Of a DNA stretch of 64,000 nt, positions 44,397 to 53,881 are shown piece after piece; positions within the stretch are counted from its first letter, which is position 1, and the number at the start of each line of letters is the position of its first letter. This stretch comes from Limosilactobacillus caccae. GTDB taxonomy: Bacteria > Bacillota > Bacilli > Lactobacillales > Lactobacillaceae. Made by a program: the position numbers and the translations under genes. Location: assembly GCF_900156885.1 (NCBI RefSeq), contig NZ_FTOY01000011.1, positions 548,501-612,500 of the forward strand. The letters run 5' to 3'. The notes beneath the pieces are model-generated. The model had not been told where the DNA came from. It ran no database searches and saw nothing but the letters and a program-made list of their open reading frames with translations.

Positions 44397-47300
44397 TTAT
44401 AGTTCGTGGCGGTAGGAAACGTGGCTACGCCCATTATGTGATTCAACCAGTAATTGGTCGGGCACTTGTTCTTCTAACTCGGTCACGTGACTGATAATGC
44501 CGATCATCCGGTGCCCTTCTAATTCCTGCAAAGCACGGAGCGCATCTGCCAAGGCCTGCTGGTCAAGTGAGCCAAAGCCTTCATCAATGAAGAGGGCGTC
44601 AATGCTAACGCCCCCACTTTGCTCCTGAATAATCTGGCAAAGAGCAAGCGCTAAGGCCAGGGACGCCATAAAGCTCTCCCCACCCGAAAGCGTCCGGGCA
44701 CTCCGCGTACGGCCAGCATTATCATCGTATACGTTCACTTCTAGGCCGCTCCACTTCCTACCAGCCCCGTGACGCTCTTGCGATAGTTCAAACTGGTAGC
44801 GGCCATTTGTTAGGTGGGCCAGCTGGACATTGGCAGCGACCAGTACATCCTGGAAGTAGGACTGGAGAACATAGCGCTCCAGGCCGAGACTATTTTCTGT
44901 ATTACCAGAAACAACATCTGTCAGCGTCTGCAATTCGTTGAGTTGTTGGTTCAGTAAACCTGTTTTTTCTAATAGCTTGGCTACCCGTTGATGACTACTT
45001 GTAACGTCTTTATAGGCGGCATTTAGCTGGCCAATCTTTTGCTGACTAGCAGTCAGTTTTTCGTTAGCTGCTGCTAACTTAGCCTGCGTTGCCGGAATAT
45101 CTGGTTCCTGCCGACCCTTAATTAACGTAGTCAGCCGTTGTTGTTGCTGTTGATTATCATGCATGCTGGTCTGGTAGTCCGCGAACACCTTCTGCAATTC
45201 AGCAAACCTTGGTAATTTTTCGCTAGCCTGCGCCCAGAAAGTCCAGGTTAGTGTTGGACGATAATCGTTAAGGGCGTCTTTAAGTGCCGCCTGCCGTTGG
45301 TCCTGTTGGTTAGTCAACTCCTGCTGGTCTGCCTGGTCTTTTGTCAGCTGACTCTTGGCAACCGCCATTGCCTGGGTGATGTTTTGTCGCTCTTGCCGGG
45401 CAACTTCATAGTCTTTTTCAAATATTGCCACCTGTTGATCATAAGTCGCAAGCCTCTTTTTGGCGGCCGCCTCGTCAGTGAGGTCATGGGGTAAACTGGC
45501 TTGCTTTTCTTCAAGAATTGCTTGTTGTTTTACTAGCTCTTGCCTAAGTGCTTGCTCGTGCTCCCCTATCGTTGCTAGCTCATCTTGGCAGGTAGTTAGC
45601 TGCGCTCGCTGCTCGTCATGTTGGTGCTGCCAAGCAGTCAGTTGCTTCTCCCGCTTTGCTAGGTCGGCCTGCGCTTGCTGCAGCTGGTCGGCTTGTGCTT
45701 TGACCTGTTTTTGCCAATCAACCGGTAACTGGTCAAGAGACAGCAGGCCGGCAATCACTTGCCCTAAGGATTGCACCTGTTCTGCTTGCTTTGCGACCTG
45801 TTTCTGTGCCTGTAGCAACTGCTCTTGACTCCGGTTGAATTTCTCCTGACACCTTTGGAGAGCCGCCGTTGCTGCTTTTAGCTGGGCATCAGTCACTAAC
45901 TCGCCTTCTTCTTCAGCTTGTGCTGGTTGCGGGTGGTCGAGAGCACCACAAACGGGGCACGGGCTACCCGGCTTTAGTTTTGCCGCGAGAACAGCAATCT
46001 GGTGGCGGGCATAGGCATCATTTAAGTCCGTAGTCTTTTCTTGTTGTTCGTCAACGGCTGCCTGCTGCTGGCGGACGGTCTCCTGCAATTTGTCAACGGT
46101 TGCCTTCTCTGCTGCTAACTCACTGGTGAGCTTGTGATAATCCGCGGCCTTTTCCTCAAGCTGCTGTTGAGCTAGCTCCTGCTTGTTCAACTTAAGCTTT
46201 TCATCAGTAAGATCCCCACTACTTTTGATCTTCGTTGCTAAGTCAGCTAGTTGCGCAGTAAGCTGATCTAGCTGTTCTTGTTTCTCCTGTTGGTCAGCAG
46301 TAATTGCTGTTGATTTCTTGTTCAATTTGCTAACTGATCGCTTTAAGCTTGTAACCGTTGTAAAGAGAGGGAGCTTTTCCTTAAGCGACGTGGCTTTTTC
46401 CTTAAGCGTCGCAATTGCTGGCTGTTTCTGAGTCAGTTCTTCAACCCTGGTGCTTACCGTCGCTAGTTGGCCAGTTAACTTTTCCTGCTTAGTCGTCAGC
46501 TCGGTAATCTCCTGGGCTAAACTAGTTAACTGCCGTTCCCCGTCTTGCCAGCGCTGGTAGTCTGTCTGGTGGCTGCGGAACCATTGGAGGTCAGCTAGTT
46601 CCTGTTCGACTGCTGTCATCTCTTCCCGGCGGCTCGCTAATGCTGCTGCCACTTTTTTAGTCGCGGCTAATTCCGTCAGGTGGCTTTGCAAGTCTTGTTC
46701 AGCGTGAAGTTGGTTTGTAAGGGTGGTAACTACGGTTTGTTGGTGGTCAGCACTTGCCGTTAGTTCATTGAGCTGGTTCTTCGTCTTTGCCAATAACTGG
46801 TCAACTGCGGCTAGCCAGTCTGCTGCTGGTAGCTGGGGGTCAATTTCACTGATGTTTTCCTTAAACGACTGGAGCTTCGTTTCCTGGGCAGCAAGATCTT
46901 TTTTCTGTACGCTCAATCGTGTCTTTAGCTCATTGGTCCACCGGTCATACAGGCGGGTGTTAAAGAGGTCTTTAAGGAGTTCCTGCTTTTTATTACTATC
47001 GGAATCAAGAAACTGGCGAAACTTCCCCTGGGGCAGGAGGACAATTTGCTTAAACTGGTCCCTGGTCAGATTTAGCAAGGCTGTGATGAAACTGTCGGCA
47101 TCCCTTAGCTTGGTAATTTCATGTGGCCGTTCACTTTCAAGCGGGTAAATTAAACTCACCGCCTGGTTATGGTCAACCATTTTACCGCCGCGCCCTTGCA
47201 GTGTCTGCTTTGGCCGCCGCATAATTTGGTATTGCGTTCCCTGATGACTAAAGATAAAGGCCACCTTGGTCTCCTTGTCCGCGGGGGCGAAGTCAGAACG

Positions 47301-47495
47301 CAAGGCAGCAGCTGACCGTTCATCAATACTGGTTTCACCAAACAAGGCATAGCACATTGCGTCAAAAATAGTCGTCTTCCCCGCCCCAGTATTACCGGCG
47401 ACAAGGAACAATGACTGGTCACGGAACTGGGTGAAGTCAATCACTTCATGCTCATACGGGCCAAAATATTGTAGTTCGAGTTTTACCGGTCGCAT
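44397..47495 (-). CDS. sbcC: Exonuclease SbcCD, ATPase subunit SbcC
   Basis: 1032 aa from ATG 47495, whose GAAGGAGG lies in the sbcD end. SMC-like architecture: Walker A GNTGAGKTT near 33, two very long Gln/Leu-rich coiled coils, a zinc-hook CPVCG near 511, and the C-terminal signature TLSGGESFMASLALALAL, Walker B and D-loop. With SbcD it cuts hairpins and protein-blocked DNA ends. The sbcD stop codon and this start are one base apart. Confidence 0.96.
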   Translation of the reverse strand: MRPVKLELQYFGPYEHEVIDFTQFRDQSLFLVAGNTGAGKTTIFDAMCYALFGETSIDERSAAALRSDFAPADKETKVAFIFSHQGTQYQIMRRPKQTLQGRGGKMVDHNQAVSLIYPLESERPHEITKLRDADSFITALLNLTRDQFKQIVLLPQGKFRQFLDSDSNKKQELLKDLFNTRLYDRWTNELKTRLSVQKKDLAAQETKLQSFKENISEIDPQLPAADWLAAVDQLLAKTKNQLNELTASADHQQTVVTTLTNQLHAEQDLQSHLTELAATKKVAAALASRREEMTAVEQELADLQWFRSHQTDYQRWQDGERQLTSLAQEITELTTKQEKLTGQLATVSTRVEELTQKQPAIATLKEKATSLKEKLPLFTTVTSLKRSVSKLNKKSTAITADQQEKQEQLDQLTAQLADLATKIKSSGDLTDEKLKLNKQELAQQQLEEKAADYHKLTSELAAEKATVDKLQETVRQQQAAVDEQQEKTTDLNDAYARHQIAVLAAKLKPGSPCPVCGALDHPQPAQAEEEGELVTDAQLKAATAALQRCQEKFNRSQEQLLQAQKQVAKQAEQVQSLGQVIAGLLSLDQLPVDWQKQVKAQADQLQQAQADLAKREKQLTAWQHQHDEQRAQLTTCQDELATIGEHEQALRQELVKQQAILEEKQASLPHDLTDEAAAKKRLATYDQQVAIFEKDYEVARQERQNITQAMAVAKSQLTKDQADQQELTNQQDQRQAALKDALNDYRPTLTWTFWAQASEKLPRFAELQKVFADYQTSMHDNQQQQQRLTTLIKGRQEPDIPATQAKLAAANEKLTASQQKIGQLNAAYKDVTSSHQRVAKLLEKTGLLNQQLNELQTLTDVVSGNTENSLGLERYVLQSYFQDVLVAANVQLAHLTNGRYQFELSQERHGAGRKWSGLEVNVYDDNAGRTRSARTLSGGESFMASLALALALCQIIQEQSGGVSIDALFIDEGFGSLDQQALADALRALQELEGHRMIGIISHVTELEEQVPDQLLVESHNGRSHVSYRHEL

Positions 47496-47496
47496 C

Positions 47497-48612
47497 CTAA
47501 TCCTCCTTCTCAACTGTCGTTAGCGTATCTTCTGCCCACCGCCGCTGGTCGGCAGATAATGAAATTCCCATCGTTTGCTGGTAAAAATCAGCTAGCAAGT
47601 CCATCGGCGATTCTTTGGCGCGTTGCTGGTTGGCCCTGGTTGTAATTGCCTGTGCCTGGTGGGTGCGGTGAAGGCTCACGATTCGCGAATAATGCTCCCG
47701 TAGTTTATTTAAGACGTCTGGGATCCGCTGATGGTCCGTTAGTTCAATGTCATAAAAGTCGTCACGGGGATGGTCGTTGGCCGTTGCAACTAGTTCTGCA
47801 AAGCTCCCCTTCAGTAAGTGAATATCGTGAACCGGGCTAAGTGGAATCCACTTAACCGTAAACGGTGCTGTATCAACTAGCCAGACTCCCTTCTCCTGTT
47901 TTGCTTCGGAAACAGAAAACTTTAGCGGTGAGCCACTGTACTTGATCCGTTCCTCTTGCAAGGCATTGCGATTATGCAGGTGACCAAGTGCAACATAGTC
48001 AAATGGCGCTAGCGTATCAGTTGTCACCGCACTTAGGCCCCCTACTTCAATGAGGGTTTCCGAGTCTGCGGTCCGTTTGCTACCAGCAGCAAAAAAGTGG
48101 GCAACTAAGACGTGCTGTTTATCCGCTGCAAAGCGCTCAACCATCGCGGCAACAATCCGCCGCATCGCGTCATTAACATTTTTGATCGTGTCATCACCAA
48201 AATAGTTGCGAACCTCTTGAATACCAAAAAACGGCAGGAGGAAGAACTGGGTATCCTTGATCGTCACTGGTTCAAAGGCTCCCGCGAGGGTGGTAGTTAA
48301 ATAAAAATCTTGAAAGCTAAACCAGTCTGCGCCAGTGCTTAGCCGGGCAGCAGAATCATGGTTCCCACTAATTGCTAAGATGGGGAATTGATCTTGCAAG
48401 TTTAATTGTTGCAACATCTGGTTTAGGGCCTTGACCGCTGCTTCGTTGGGGATACTGCGGTCATATAAGTCACCAGCGATTACGACGGCGTCAACTTTTT
48501 CAGCGATTGCGATTTTTTCAATCTGCTTGAAGGTCACTAGTTGATCGTCAAGCAGACTAAAGCCGTTGAGTGTTTTACCGATATGCCAATCGGCAGTGTG
48601 TAAGAAGCGCAT
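47497..48612 (-). CDS. sbcD: Exonuclease SbcCD, nuclease subunit SbcD
   Basis: 371 aa Mre11-type phosphoesterase: HTADWHIGK (5-13), GDLYDRSIPNE near 47, ISGNHDSAAR near 81, ALGHLHNRN near 215. Its promoter contains the bipartite element at 48648-48679, shared with an Rpn-like nuclease gene. Operon with sbcC. Confidence 0.96.
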   Translation of the reverse strand: MRFLHTADWHIGKTLNGFSLLDDQLVTFKQIEKIAIAEKVDAVVIAGDLYDRSIPNEAAVKALNQMLQQLNLQDQFPILAISGNHDSAARLSTGADWFSFQDFYLTTTLAGAFEPVTIKDTQFFLLPFFGIQEVRNYFGDDTIKNVNDAMRRIVAAMVERFAADKQHVLVAHFFAAGSKRTADSETLIEVGGLSAVTTDTLAPFDYVALGHLHNRNALQEERIKYSGSPLKFSVSEAKQEKGVWLVDTAPFTVKWIPLSPVHDIHLLKGSFAELVATANDHPRDDFYDIELTDHQRIPDVLNKLREHYSRIVSLHRTHQAQAITTRANQQRAKESPMDLLADFYQQTMGISLSADQRRWAEDTLTTVEKED

Positions 48613-48647
48613 TAAAATCCTCCGTTCTAGAAATTGTCCTTACTTAA

Positions 48648-48679
48648 TATATACGTAAAAATACTTATTCTGCACTTTT
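48648..48679 (-). promoter_or_regulatory. Bipartite promoter-like element, copy B (sbcDC promoter)
   Basis: Same AAAAGTGCA-N9-TTTTTACGTATATA arrangement; the nine-base spacer differs fully from the other copies, so the fixed parts appear selected. Thirty-five bases separate it from the sbcD start. AGTGCA and TATATA are exactly 17 bases apart, normal promoter spacing. Confidence 0.7.
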
Positions 48680-48689
48680 TTGGATTGAA

Positions 48690-48723
48690 AAATGCTCCCC
48701 GCTAGCCTAGCAGAGAGCATCAA
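48690..48723 (-). terminator. Terminator after the PHP phosphatase gene
   Basis: Minus strand: ATGCTC and GCTAG pair with CTAGC and GAGCAT (interrupted by small internal loops), followed by TTTTTC. Confidence 0.7.
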
Positions 48724-48725
48724 TT

Positions 48726-49502
48726 TTAAAATAACCCGAATAATTTTTTCCGTTGCTTGATTTCCGTAATCTGGTGACGGGCAACCTCATCCCCGTTGAT
48801 AATCGCCCGGGCGTTATCCCCGTATTCTTGGGCAACGTCCTTGCCAAATTCGCGGGAAAGTTTCTTAAATGCTTGCCGCATCTCGTATTTCCGTCCTGGC
48901 AGGTCATGCGCGTCGGAAGCAAAGACATAGCCCTGCCCCGCGGCAATCAAGTTTTTACTAAACTTTTCTACCTTCTTACCAAAGGTGCCGACATACGAAC
49001 TAGCCGTAATCTGTGAAAGGCATCCCTTTTCAAGCATCTGGTAAAGTAAGTCCGGTTCGGCCATAATCTTGGTGTTTCTCTCTGGGTGAACGACCACCGG
49101 CGTAATCCCCCGTTGCTGAAGCTCAAAGATCATCTGGTTGGTGTAATGCGGAACATCATTATCTGGAAATTCCATCATCATGTACTTACCAGTCTCATCC
49201 GCAAATAAAATATCATCATTGTCTAAGGCGTCAATCAATTGCCCATTAATCCGTACTTCCTGACCAGGAAAAACCGTCAGCGGAATGTTGTGGCTATTGA
49301 GTTCCTCTTGAAATTCCTTCGTGCGCCGGATGACGTCTTTCTTGTGGTTGACATAGTGGCCGTTCATGTGGTGCGGTGTCAAGAGCGCATGCGTTACCCC
49401 GTTTTCCGTCGCCTCTTTTGCTAACCGCAATGAAACGTCCATGTTTTTTGAACCATCATCAATCCCTGGGAGGAGGTGACAGTGTAAATCTATCATAACC
49501 AT
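48726..49502 (-). CDS. PHP-family protein-tyrosine phosphatase (CpsB/YwqE type)
   Basis: 258 aa from ATG 49502 (GAAAGGAT upstream). Metal-ligand motifs of the PHP fold: DLHCHLLPGIDDG (4-16), TPHH near 50, GQEVRI, VVHPERN near 145, and SDAHD near 205. CpsB/YwqE enzymes dephosphorylate bacterial tyrosine kinases that control capsule synthesis. No exopolysaccharide genes are nearby, so this is an orphan copy. Confidence 0.9.
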   Translation of the reverse strand: MVMIDLHCHLLPGIDDGSKNMDVSLRLAKEATENGVTHALLTPHHMNGHYVNHKKDVIRRTKEFQEELNSHNIPLTVFPGQEVRINGQLIDALDNDDILFADETGKYMMMEFPDNDVPHYTNQMIFELQQRGITPVVVHPERNTKIMAEPDLLYQMLEKGCLSQITASSYVGTFGKKVEKFSKNLIAAGQGYVFASDAHDLPGRKYEMRQAFKKLSREFGKDVAQEYGDNARAIINGDEVARHQITEIKQRKKLFGLF

Positions 49503-49642
49503 TGTTATCGTATCCTTTCCCTCGTAACATGTATACGTTAAGTATATCAATTTGAGGGCTGATTTTATAGCGGGTTGGGTAAATCTATGTGAAATTTTTA
49601 CCTTATCAGCAATCTCCGCTTTTTAATTACCGCTTGGCGGTG

Positions 49643-49690
49643 AAAAATGCCCCACAATCACTAGCTTCCGGCTAACAATTGCAGGGCACC
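49643..49690 (-). terminator. Terminator for the two small membrane protein genes
   Basis: Minus strand: TGCCC, CAAT and TTAGC pair with GCTA, ATTG and GGGCA, then TTTTTC. Confidence 0.65.
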
Positions 49691-49709
49691 TAACTCCAAC
49701 AACTCTTAT

Positions 49710-49835
49710 TTAGTTAGTCTTCTTCATTAACTTGCACATTAATAACAATGGCCAAATCATTGCACCGGCTACTAATGCGATCAGAACTAACTTTTGGTTC
49801 TTTGATAAGTTGCAACATACTGGACACTTCTTCAT
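49710..49835 (-). CDS. Small Cys-rich membrane protein, 41 aa
   Basis: Starts MKKCPVCCN, then a basic segment and one hydrophobic helix (about 17-33) ending in a further Cys and a lysine-rich tail. GGGAGCG precedes the ATG and a terminator follows, so it looks real despite its size. The CPVCC cluster near the N-terminus could bind metal or be redox-active. No family is recognised. Confidence 0.6.
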   Translation of the reverse strand: MKKCPVCCNLSKNQKLVLIALVAGAMIWPLLLMCKLMKKTN

Positions 49836-49881
49836 AATAATCGCTCCCTTATCTTATAAGCTAATATCAATTATACCCTAC

Positions 49882-49992
49882 TTAGCCCCATTTTACCTTA
49901 ACGTAAAAGTAAATTGGCCAAACAATTAAGACAATAATGATGACCCATACGACAATTTTTTCAAATGGGTTAAGCTTGCGCGGCTGTTTCAT
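49882..49992 (-). CDS. Small single-pass membrane protein, 36 aa
   Basis: MKQPRKLNPFEK followed by one transmembrane helix rich in Val, Ile and Trp, and a short KVKWG tail. GAGGAA stands 5 bases before the ATG. It is 46 bases upstream of the CPVCC peptide, same strand, probably one transcript. Function unknown. Confidence 0.6.
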   Translation of the reverse strand: MKQPRKLNPFEKIVVWVIIIVLIVWPIYFYVKVKWG

Positions 49993-50081
49993 AACTCATT
50001 CCTCTGCTATTGCTTTTCTTCATTTTAACACATCAACCCGCTAGTCTTCATTCGCAGGTTGTCCCACTTAAATACAGCGGC

Positions 50082-52355
50082 CTACTTATCATCTTTTTTA
50101 AACCAGCCAAAGATACGGTGCCGGTGGTTTCGTTTTTCTTCCATCTTGGTTAATTTCGTAATGGCTTCCGTTAGTTGGACATTATTATCAATTTTTCGGG
50201 CATCCTGTGCCAGTTTACTCGTATTATAGCGCTGCTGGAGGGTGTCGCTATTTAGCCACTCGTCAAAGTGCGCGACGTCAACGATAAATCCCGTCGACGT
50301 ATATTGATAACTGATATGGTACTTTCGTGGTAAGTACTGAAAATAACGGTCCATCATCATCGACCCACTATTCCGGGAGGTGTTATCCGAGACCTTATTA
50401 AAGAGCTGCTTATTAATCTGGGCCTTTAAGCGTCCATCCTGTTTGATAAAAGTAATATCACTACCGACTTCTGCCTGGTTAATCAACATTGTCCAATCGT
50501 TACGGCCGACAAAGAGAGAATAGTCATAGTTATCCTTAAAGTAGTCCGCCACCTGGTCAAACATTTCGAATTCATCCATCGCCTGCTTTAGGACGTATTT
50601 AATCGGGTATAAGAAGTCTTTTTCAATCTTTTCTTCGGTATCGGCAGACACATCACTAAAGAATTTTGCTAGTTCAACCTGGCAGTAGCGGTATAACTTG
50701 TCATTGGCCCGGCTCAAGAGGCTGTTTAACTTTGCCTCTCGTTCATCGTCCTTACCGGAAAAGGCAGATTCGAAACTAAGGTACCACAGGCGCCGCATAA
50801 TTTCTGGTTTAAGGGAAAACTGTGACTTGCTGTCTCCCTCACGGCGGTTCATTGTGAAGATAAATGACGGGGTCGCCCGGGTAAGTTTACGGTTATTAGT
50901 AATTTCCTTAATAAAGCGATCAAAGTATGGCCGGGTCGTTAAGTCAGGGCTTATATCGTCAATCATCATCGGGCTGACGGGACCGTTACTGTACATATAG
51001 TCACTGAGAACATTGGTGATGGTCAGATTGATATTTGACTTACCGAGGGCATAGTTTTTCGGATCAAATACCCCACCATCAAGGAAGTTGCCGCTCCCGG
51101 TAAGTTTAGCCGCAAAGCGCTTCCCCAGAGTTGACTTCCCAGTCCGTCCCTGACCGATCAAAGCAACACCCAGTGGAACATCTTCGCGGGATTTGCTGCT
51201 CTCCGAATGCTCATACATATTCCGAATCCGCCATAACCAGGGTGCTTCAAAAAGGAAGCACATGAAATCGCAGGCCTGCCAACCCTCACCGACTTCTTTA
51301 TAGTTATCATATTCATGGGCAATATCATTAAATAACAGGAGCTGTTCATGTAAGTCCTCCCCCGCTAAATCAGACTTCACCACTTCCGACTTTACATTGT
51401 CGCCCACACGGGGTGACTCAAACAATTGACCATTGTTGTAAAGCAAAACTGGTTTCGGGTAAAGATCTTCTTCCTTATTAATCTTACCCTCGACCGCATT
51501 TTTTCGTGATTCACGTTTCACTACTTGCGTAAGACTATAGAGTTCTTTTCCGATGTTCTCCAGGTTGCGTTTTTTATAGCCAGCATCCCCAAACAGTTTA
51601 ACTGTCTGGGCAACACTCAACTTCTCCTGCGCTGATAGCTTCTCCATCTCTTCGTCAGCGCGGTAGTCTTCCCTGAACTTTTTAATCTCGGTAGGCTCTA
51701 AGACAACAACATCCTTACTATTTTCATCCTTATTCTTCACCATCTCCGCCATATCTGTGTAGACGTTTATCTCTAGCTGCTGTTCATTTTTCGCTTTTAA
51801 AAAGCCCGCCATCTTTTTGGCGTCGAGGAAAGTAGCCGCATGGTCAAGGTTATCTTGAAATAGTTGCTGGTGGCACTGGTACAGTTTATCTGTCTGCTTG
51901 CCATAGTCACAGTCCAGCTGCTCAACGTTACGGTGTAAAGCCGCCTCTGTCAGGTTCATTGATCCAGAGAAGGCAAGGTAGTCGGTATCATTGGTCATTA
52001 TGTAGGTCTTGGTATGGATTAACTCTTTTTTCGTGAAGAATAGTTTTAAACTGCCATCCAGGATGCGCTGGGTGAACGCACTATCTTGGTGACGGTAGCC
52101 ATATTTCACAAATTCATTGCGACTTGTCAGCTGACTCAACCGTTTGCCAATTGATTCTGCCCCGTTATCGCTCAGGCCAAGGACGAGGGTGACCTGTTGA
52201 TACCGCGGCAAAAGGTTTTCTTCAATAAACTTAATTGACGAAACAAACGACACCCCTTTAAACGCGGTGGGCGTAGTAATGTGCTGCCCCGTAAAATTCC
52301 AAAAATCAGCATCGGATATTAGTTCCTGCTTTGTATAATCCAAAATATCTAACAT
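50082..52355 (-). CDS. PLD-family nuclease fused to a P-loop (AAA/SF3-like) ATPase; candidate defence protein
   Basis: 757 aa. Residues about 30-160 form a phospholipase-D-type nuclease with one catalytic set: HTK (114-116) and AFSGSMNLTEAAL (128-140), as in PLD-type restriction nucleases that act as dimers. A charged helical linker follows. Walker A GQGRTGKST lies near 403, an acidic Walker B-like MMIDD near 464, a sensor-like FIFTMNRR near 500 and RRLWYLSF near 522, reminiscent of SF3/phage-primase ATPases. The C-terminal 200 residues look like winged helices. Not a family I can name. Its promoter holds a LexA-like box, so it may be induced by DNA damage. Confidence 0.7.
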   Translation of the reverse strand: MLDILDYTKQELISDADFWNFTGQHITTPTAFKGVSFVSSIKFIEENLLPRYQQVTLVLGLSDNGAESIGKRLSQLTSRNEFVKYGYRHQDSAFTQRILDGSLKLFFTKKELIHTKTYIMTNDTDYLAFSGSMNLTEAALHRNVEQLDCDYGKQTDKLYQCHQQLFQDNLDHAATFLDAKKMAGFLKAKNEQQLEINVYTDMAEMVKNKDENSKDVVVLEPTEIKKFREDYRADEEMEKLSAQEKLSVAQTVKLFGDAGYKKRNLENIGKELYSLTQVVKRESRKNAVEGKINKEEDLYPKPVLLYNNGQLFESPRVGDNVKSEVVKSDLAGEDLHEQLLLFNDIAHEYDNYKEVGEGWQACDFMCFLFEAPWLWRIRNMYEHSESSKSREDVPLGVALIGQGRTGKSTLGKRFAAKLTGSGNFLDGGVFDPKNYALGKSNINLTITNVLSDYMYSNGPVSPMMIDDISPDLTTRPYFDRFIKEITNNRKLTRATPSFIFTMNRREGDSKSQFSLKPEIMRRLWYLSFESAFSGKDDEREAKLNSLLSRANDKLYRYCQVELAKFFSDVSADTEEKIEKDFLYPIKYVLKQAMDEFEMFDQVADYFKDNYDYSLFVGRNDWTMLINQAEVGSDITFIKQDGRLKAQINKQLFNKVSDNTSRNSGSMMMDRYFQYLPRKYHISYQYTSTGFIVDVAHFDEWLNSDTLQQRYNTSKLAQDARKIDNNVQLTEAITKLTKMEEKRNHRHRIFGWFKKDDK

Positions 52356-52467
52356 GATTATTACTCCCTAAAGTATTGTTGTCTTCTTATTGGAACTTAC
52401 CTCAGCTCGTCCGTTTGATGATTAACATTGGCGATAGACCTATTAAACTCTTCCTATTATCCCTTTC

Positions 52468-52488
52468 ATTATATCAAACATTTGTTCG
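52468..52488 (-). promoter_or_regulatory. LexA (SOS) box and -10 of the PLD-ATPase gene
   Basis: Minus strand CGAACAAATGTTTG (52475-52488) matches 13 of 14 positions of the Gram-positive SOS consensus CGAACRNRYGTTYC. One base further is TATAAT (52468-52473), so LexA bound here would block the promoter. The start codon is about 113 bases downstream. Confidence 0.7.
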
Positions 52489-52596
52489 AAACGACAATAT
52501 AAATTTTTCCGAGAATTAAGAATCGTCTAAGTCCGTGTAGAAAACTAGCAAAAGGCAAATAATCTTGATAGAATGGCTTCAACTAGGAGGGATAAT

Positions 52597-53118
52597 TTGA
52601 CACTAACAACGCAACCAGTCACCCCGTTCTTACCGGAATACCGCTTTATTAAGCAACTTTACTACCGGTCATTCCCGGGTTATGAACAAGAGGCCTGGCT
52701 ACGCTTAATGTTTAAGCGCCTCTTTACCCGCGCTGATTTTACCGCCTACTATGATGGACAGCAATTCATTGGTTTTACCTACATTGTCCACCATCAGGGC
52801 ATCCACTACCTTCTGTACCTCGCCGTCAATGACCAGATCCGGTCACGAGGTTATGGTAGTCGAATTCTCCAGCAGCTTAATGACACCTATGCTGAAGATA
52901 CACTGGTCTTAGATATTGAGCAGCTTGACCCAAGTGCTGCCAATAATCACCAGCGACAGCGGCGGCTGAAGTTTTACCAAAAGAACGGCTTTGATTTGAC
53001 CAATCGGCTTACACCAACCCCTGAGGTAACCTACCAGATGTTGAGTAACACTGCCGAGGTCAACCATGCAAAGGTCGATGATATGTTTGCCTGGTTTAAC
53101 GGGCGGACGTTTGGATAG
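52597..53118 (+). CDS. GNAT-family N-acetyltransferase
   Basis: 173 aa with TTG start at 52597, chosen because TAGGAGGGA lies 6 bases upstream; the ATG at 52573 has no site. The acetyl-CoA motif A is LYLAVNDQIRSRGYGSRIL (Q/RxxGxG/A), and a FYQKNGF motif follows. The acceptor substrate is not evident. Divergent from the PLD-ATPase gene. Confidence 0.85.
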   Translation: MTLTTQPVTPFLPEYRFIKQLYYRSFPGYEQEAWLRLMFKRLFTRADFTAYYDGQQFIGFTYIVHHQGIHYLLYLAVNDQIRSRGYGSRILQQLNDTYAEDTLVLDIEQLDPSAANNHQRQRRLKFYQKNGFDLTNRLTPTPEVTYQMLSNTAEVNHAKVDDMFAWFNGRTFG

Positions 53119-53166
53119 AAAAAGCGAGGTTAATTGATCTATGGGATCGTTTAACCTCGCTTTTTA
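53119..53166. terminator. Bidirectional terminator between the acetyltransferase and the lipoprotein
   Basis: AAAAAGCGAGGTTAA pairs with TTTAACCTCGCTTTTT around a 17-base loop. Confidence 0.85.
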
Positions 53167-53174
53167 GTTACTAA

Positions 53175-53747
53175 TTATCCTTCAATATAAACATTTGAGG
53201 CAATTTGCTTAGCGTCACTATTATTCTGTGCTATCTGAATGATTTTGTCAGCGGACAAGGTCTTAAATGGTGCAACTGTTCTTTCAGCTGATCCCGGTTC
53301 ACCTTCACTGTATAAATAAATAGTCTTACCATCCTGACTTATCGTATACCCATTAATCATCCCAGCTCTTTCACCATCAAGCGAAAGCAAATAATACATA
53401 CCAGTGCCAGGCTGTGTAACACCAACCCCATTTTCAAGTGAAACTTTAAGGTCACCATCTCCATTTAAGCAGCTCTCCTTTAAATTTTCCCATGCTGAAT
53501 GATCAGTACCAGCAACGAGAACTGCACTAGCAACTTGCTCAGGCTTTAGGTTGTCTAATGTCTCATCAGCAGTTGACTTACTAGATGATGTACTTTCATT
53601 AGATTCCGTTTTAGCTTGGGAAACACTACTAGAACTAACCACTTCACTACTTGTAGAATTCTTTATTGAATCATGGCGTGAATTATTACATGCCGTCAGC
53701 GTAACGCACGCCAATACTCCCATACAAACTAAACCGATCTTTTTCAT
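53175..53747 (-). CDS. Secreted lipoprotein with Ser-rich linker
   Basis: 190 aa from ATG 53747 (GGGGGA upstream). Lipoprotein signal with lipobox LTAC (Cys20), a Ser/Thr/Glu-rich linker (about 28-65) and a C-terminal domain of about 120 residues resembling DUF4767-type domains of lactobacillar lipoproteins. Function unknown. Confidence 0.75.
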   Translation of the reverse strand: MKKIGLVCMGVLACVTLTACNNSRHDSIKNSTSSEVVSSSSVSQAKTESNESTSSSKSTADETLDNLKPEQVASAVLVAGTDHSAWENLKESCLNGDGDLKVSLENGVGVTQPGTGMYYLLSLDGERAGMINGYTISQDGKTIYLYSEGEPGSAERTVAPFKTLSADKIIQIAQNNSDAKQIASNVYIEG

Positions 53748-53881
53748 TACTAAATCCCCCAATTTATAAGATTACCCTTATTATACTCCTTGCTCTGGTG
53801 GACGCCCACCTTACCATCTCATGAGAAACGGCAAAGTATACGAAGCTGACCCACCTATTAATAATGTTCCTTTTACAATTG

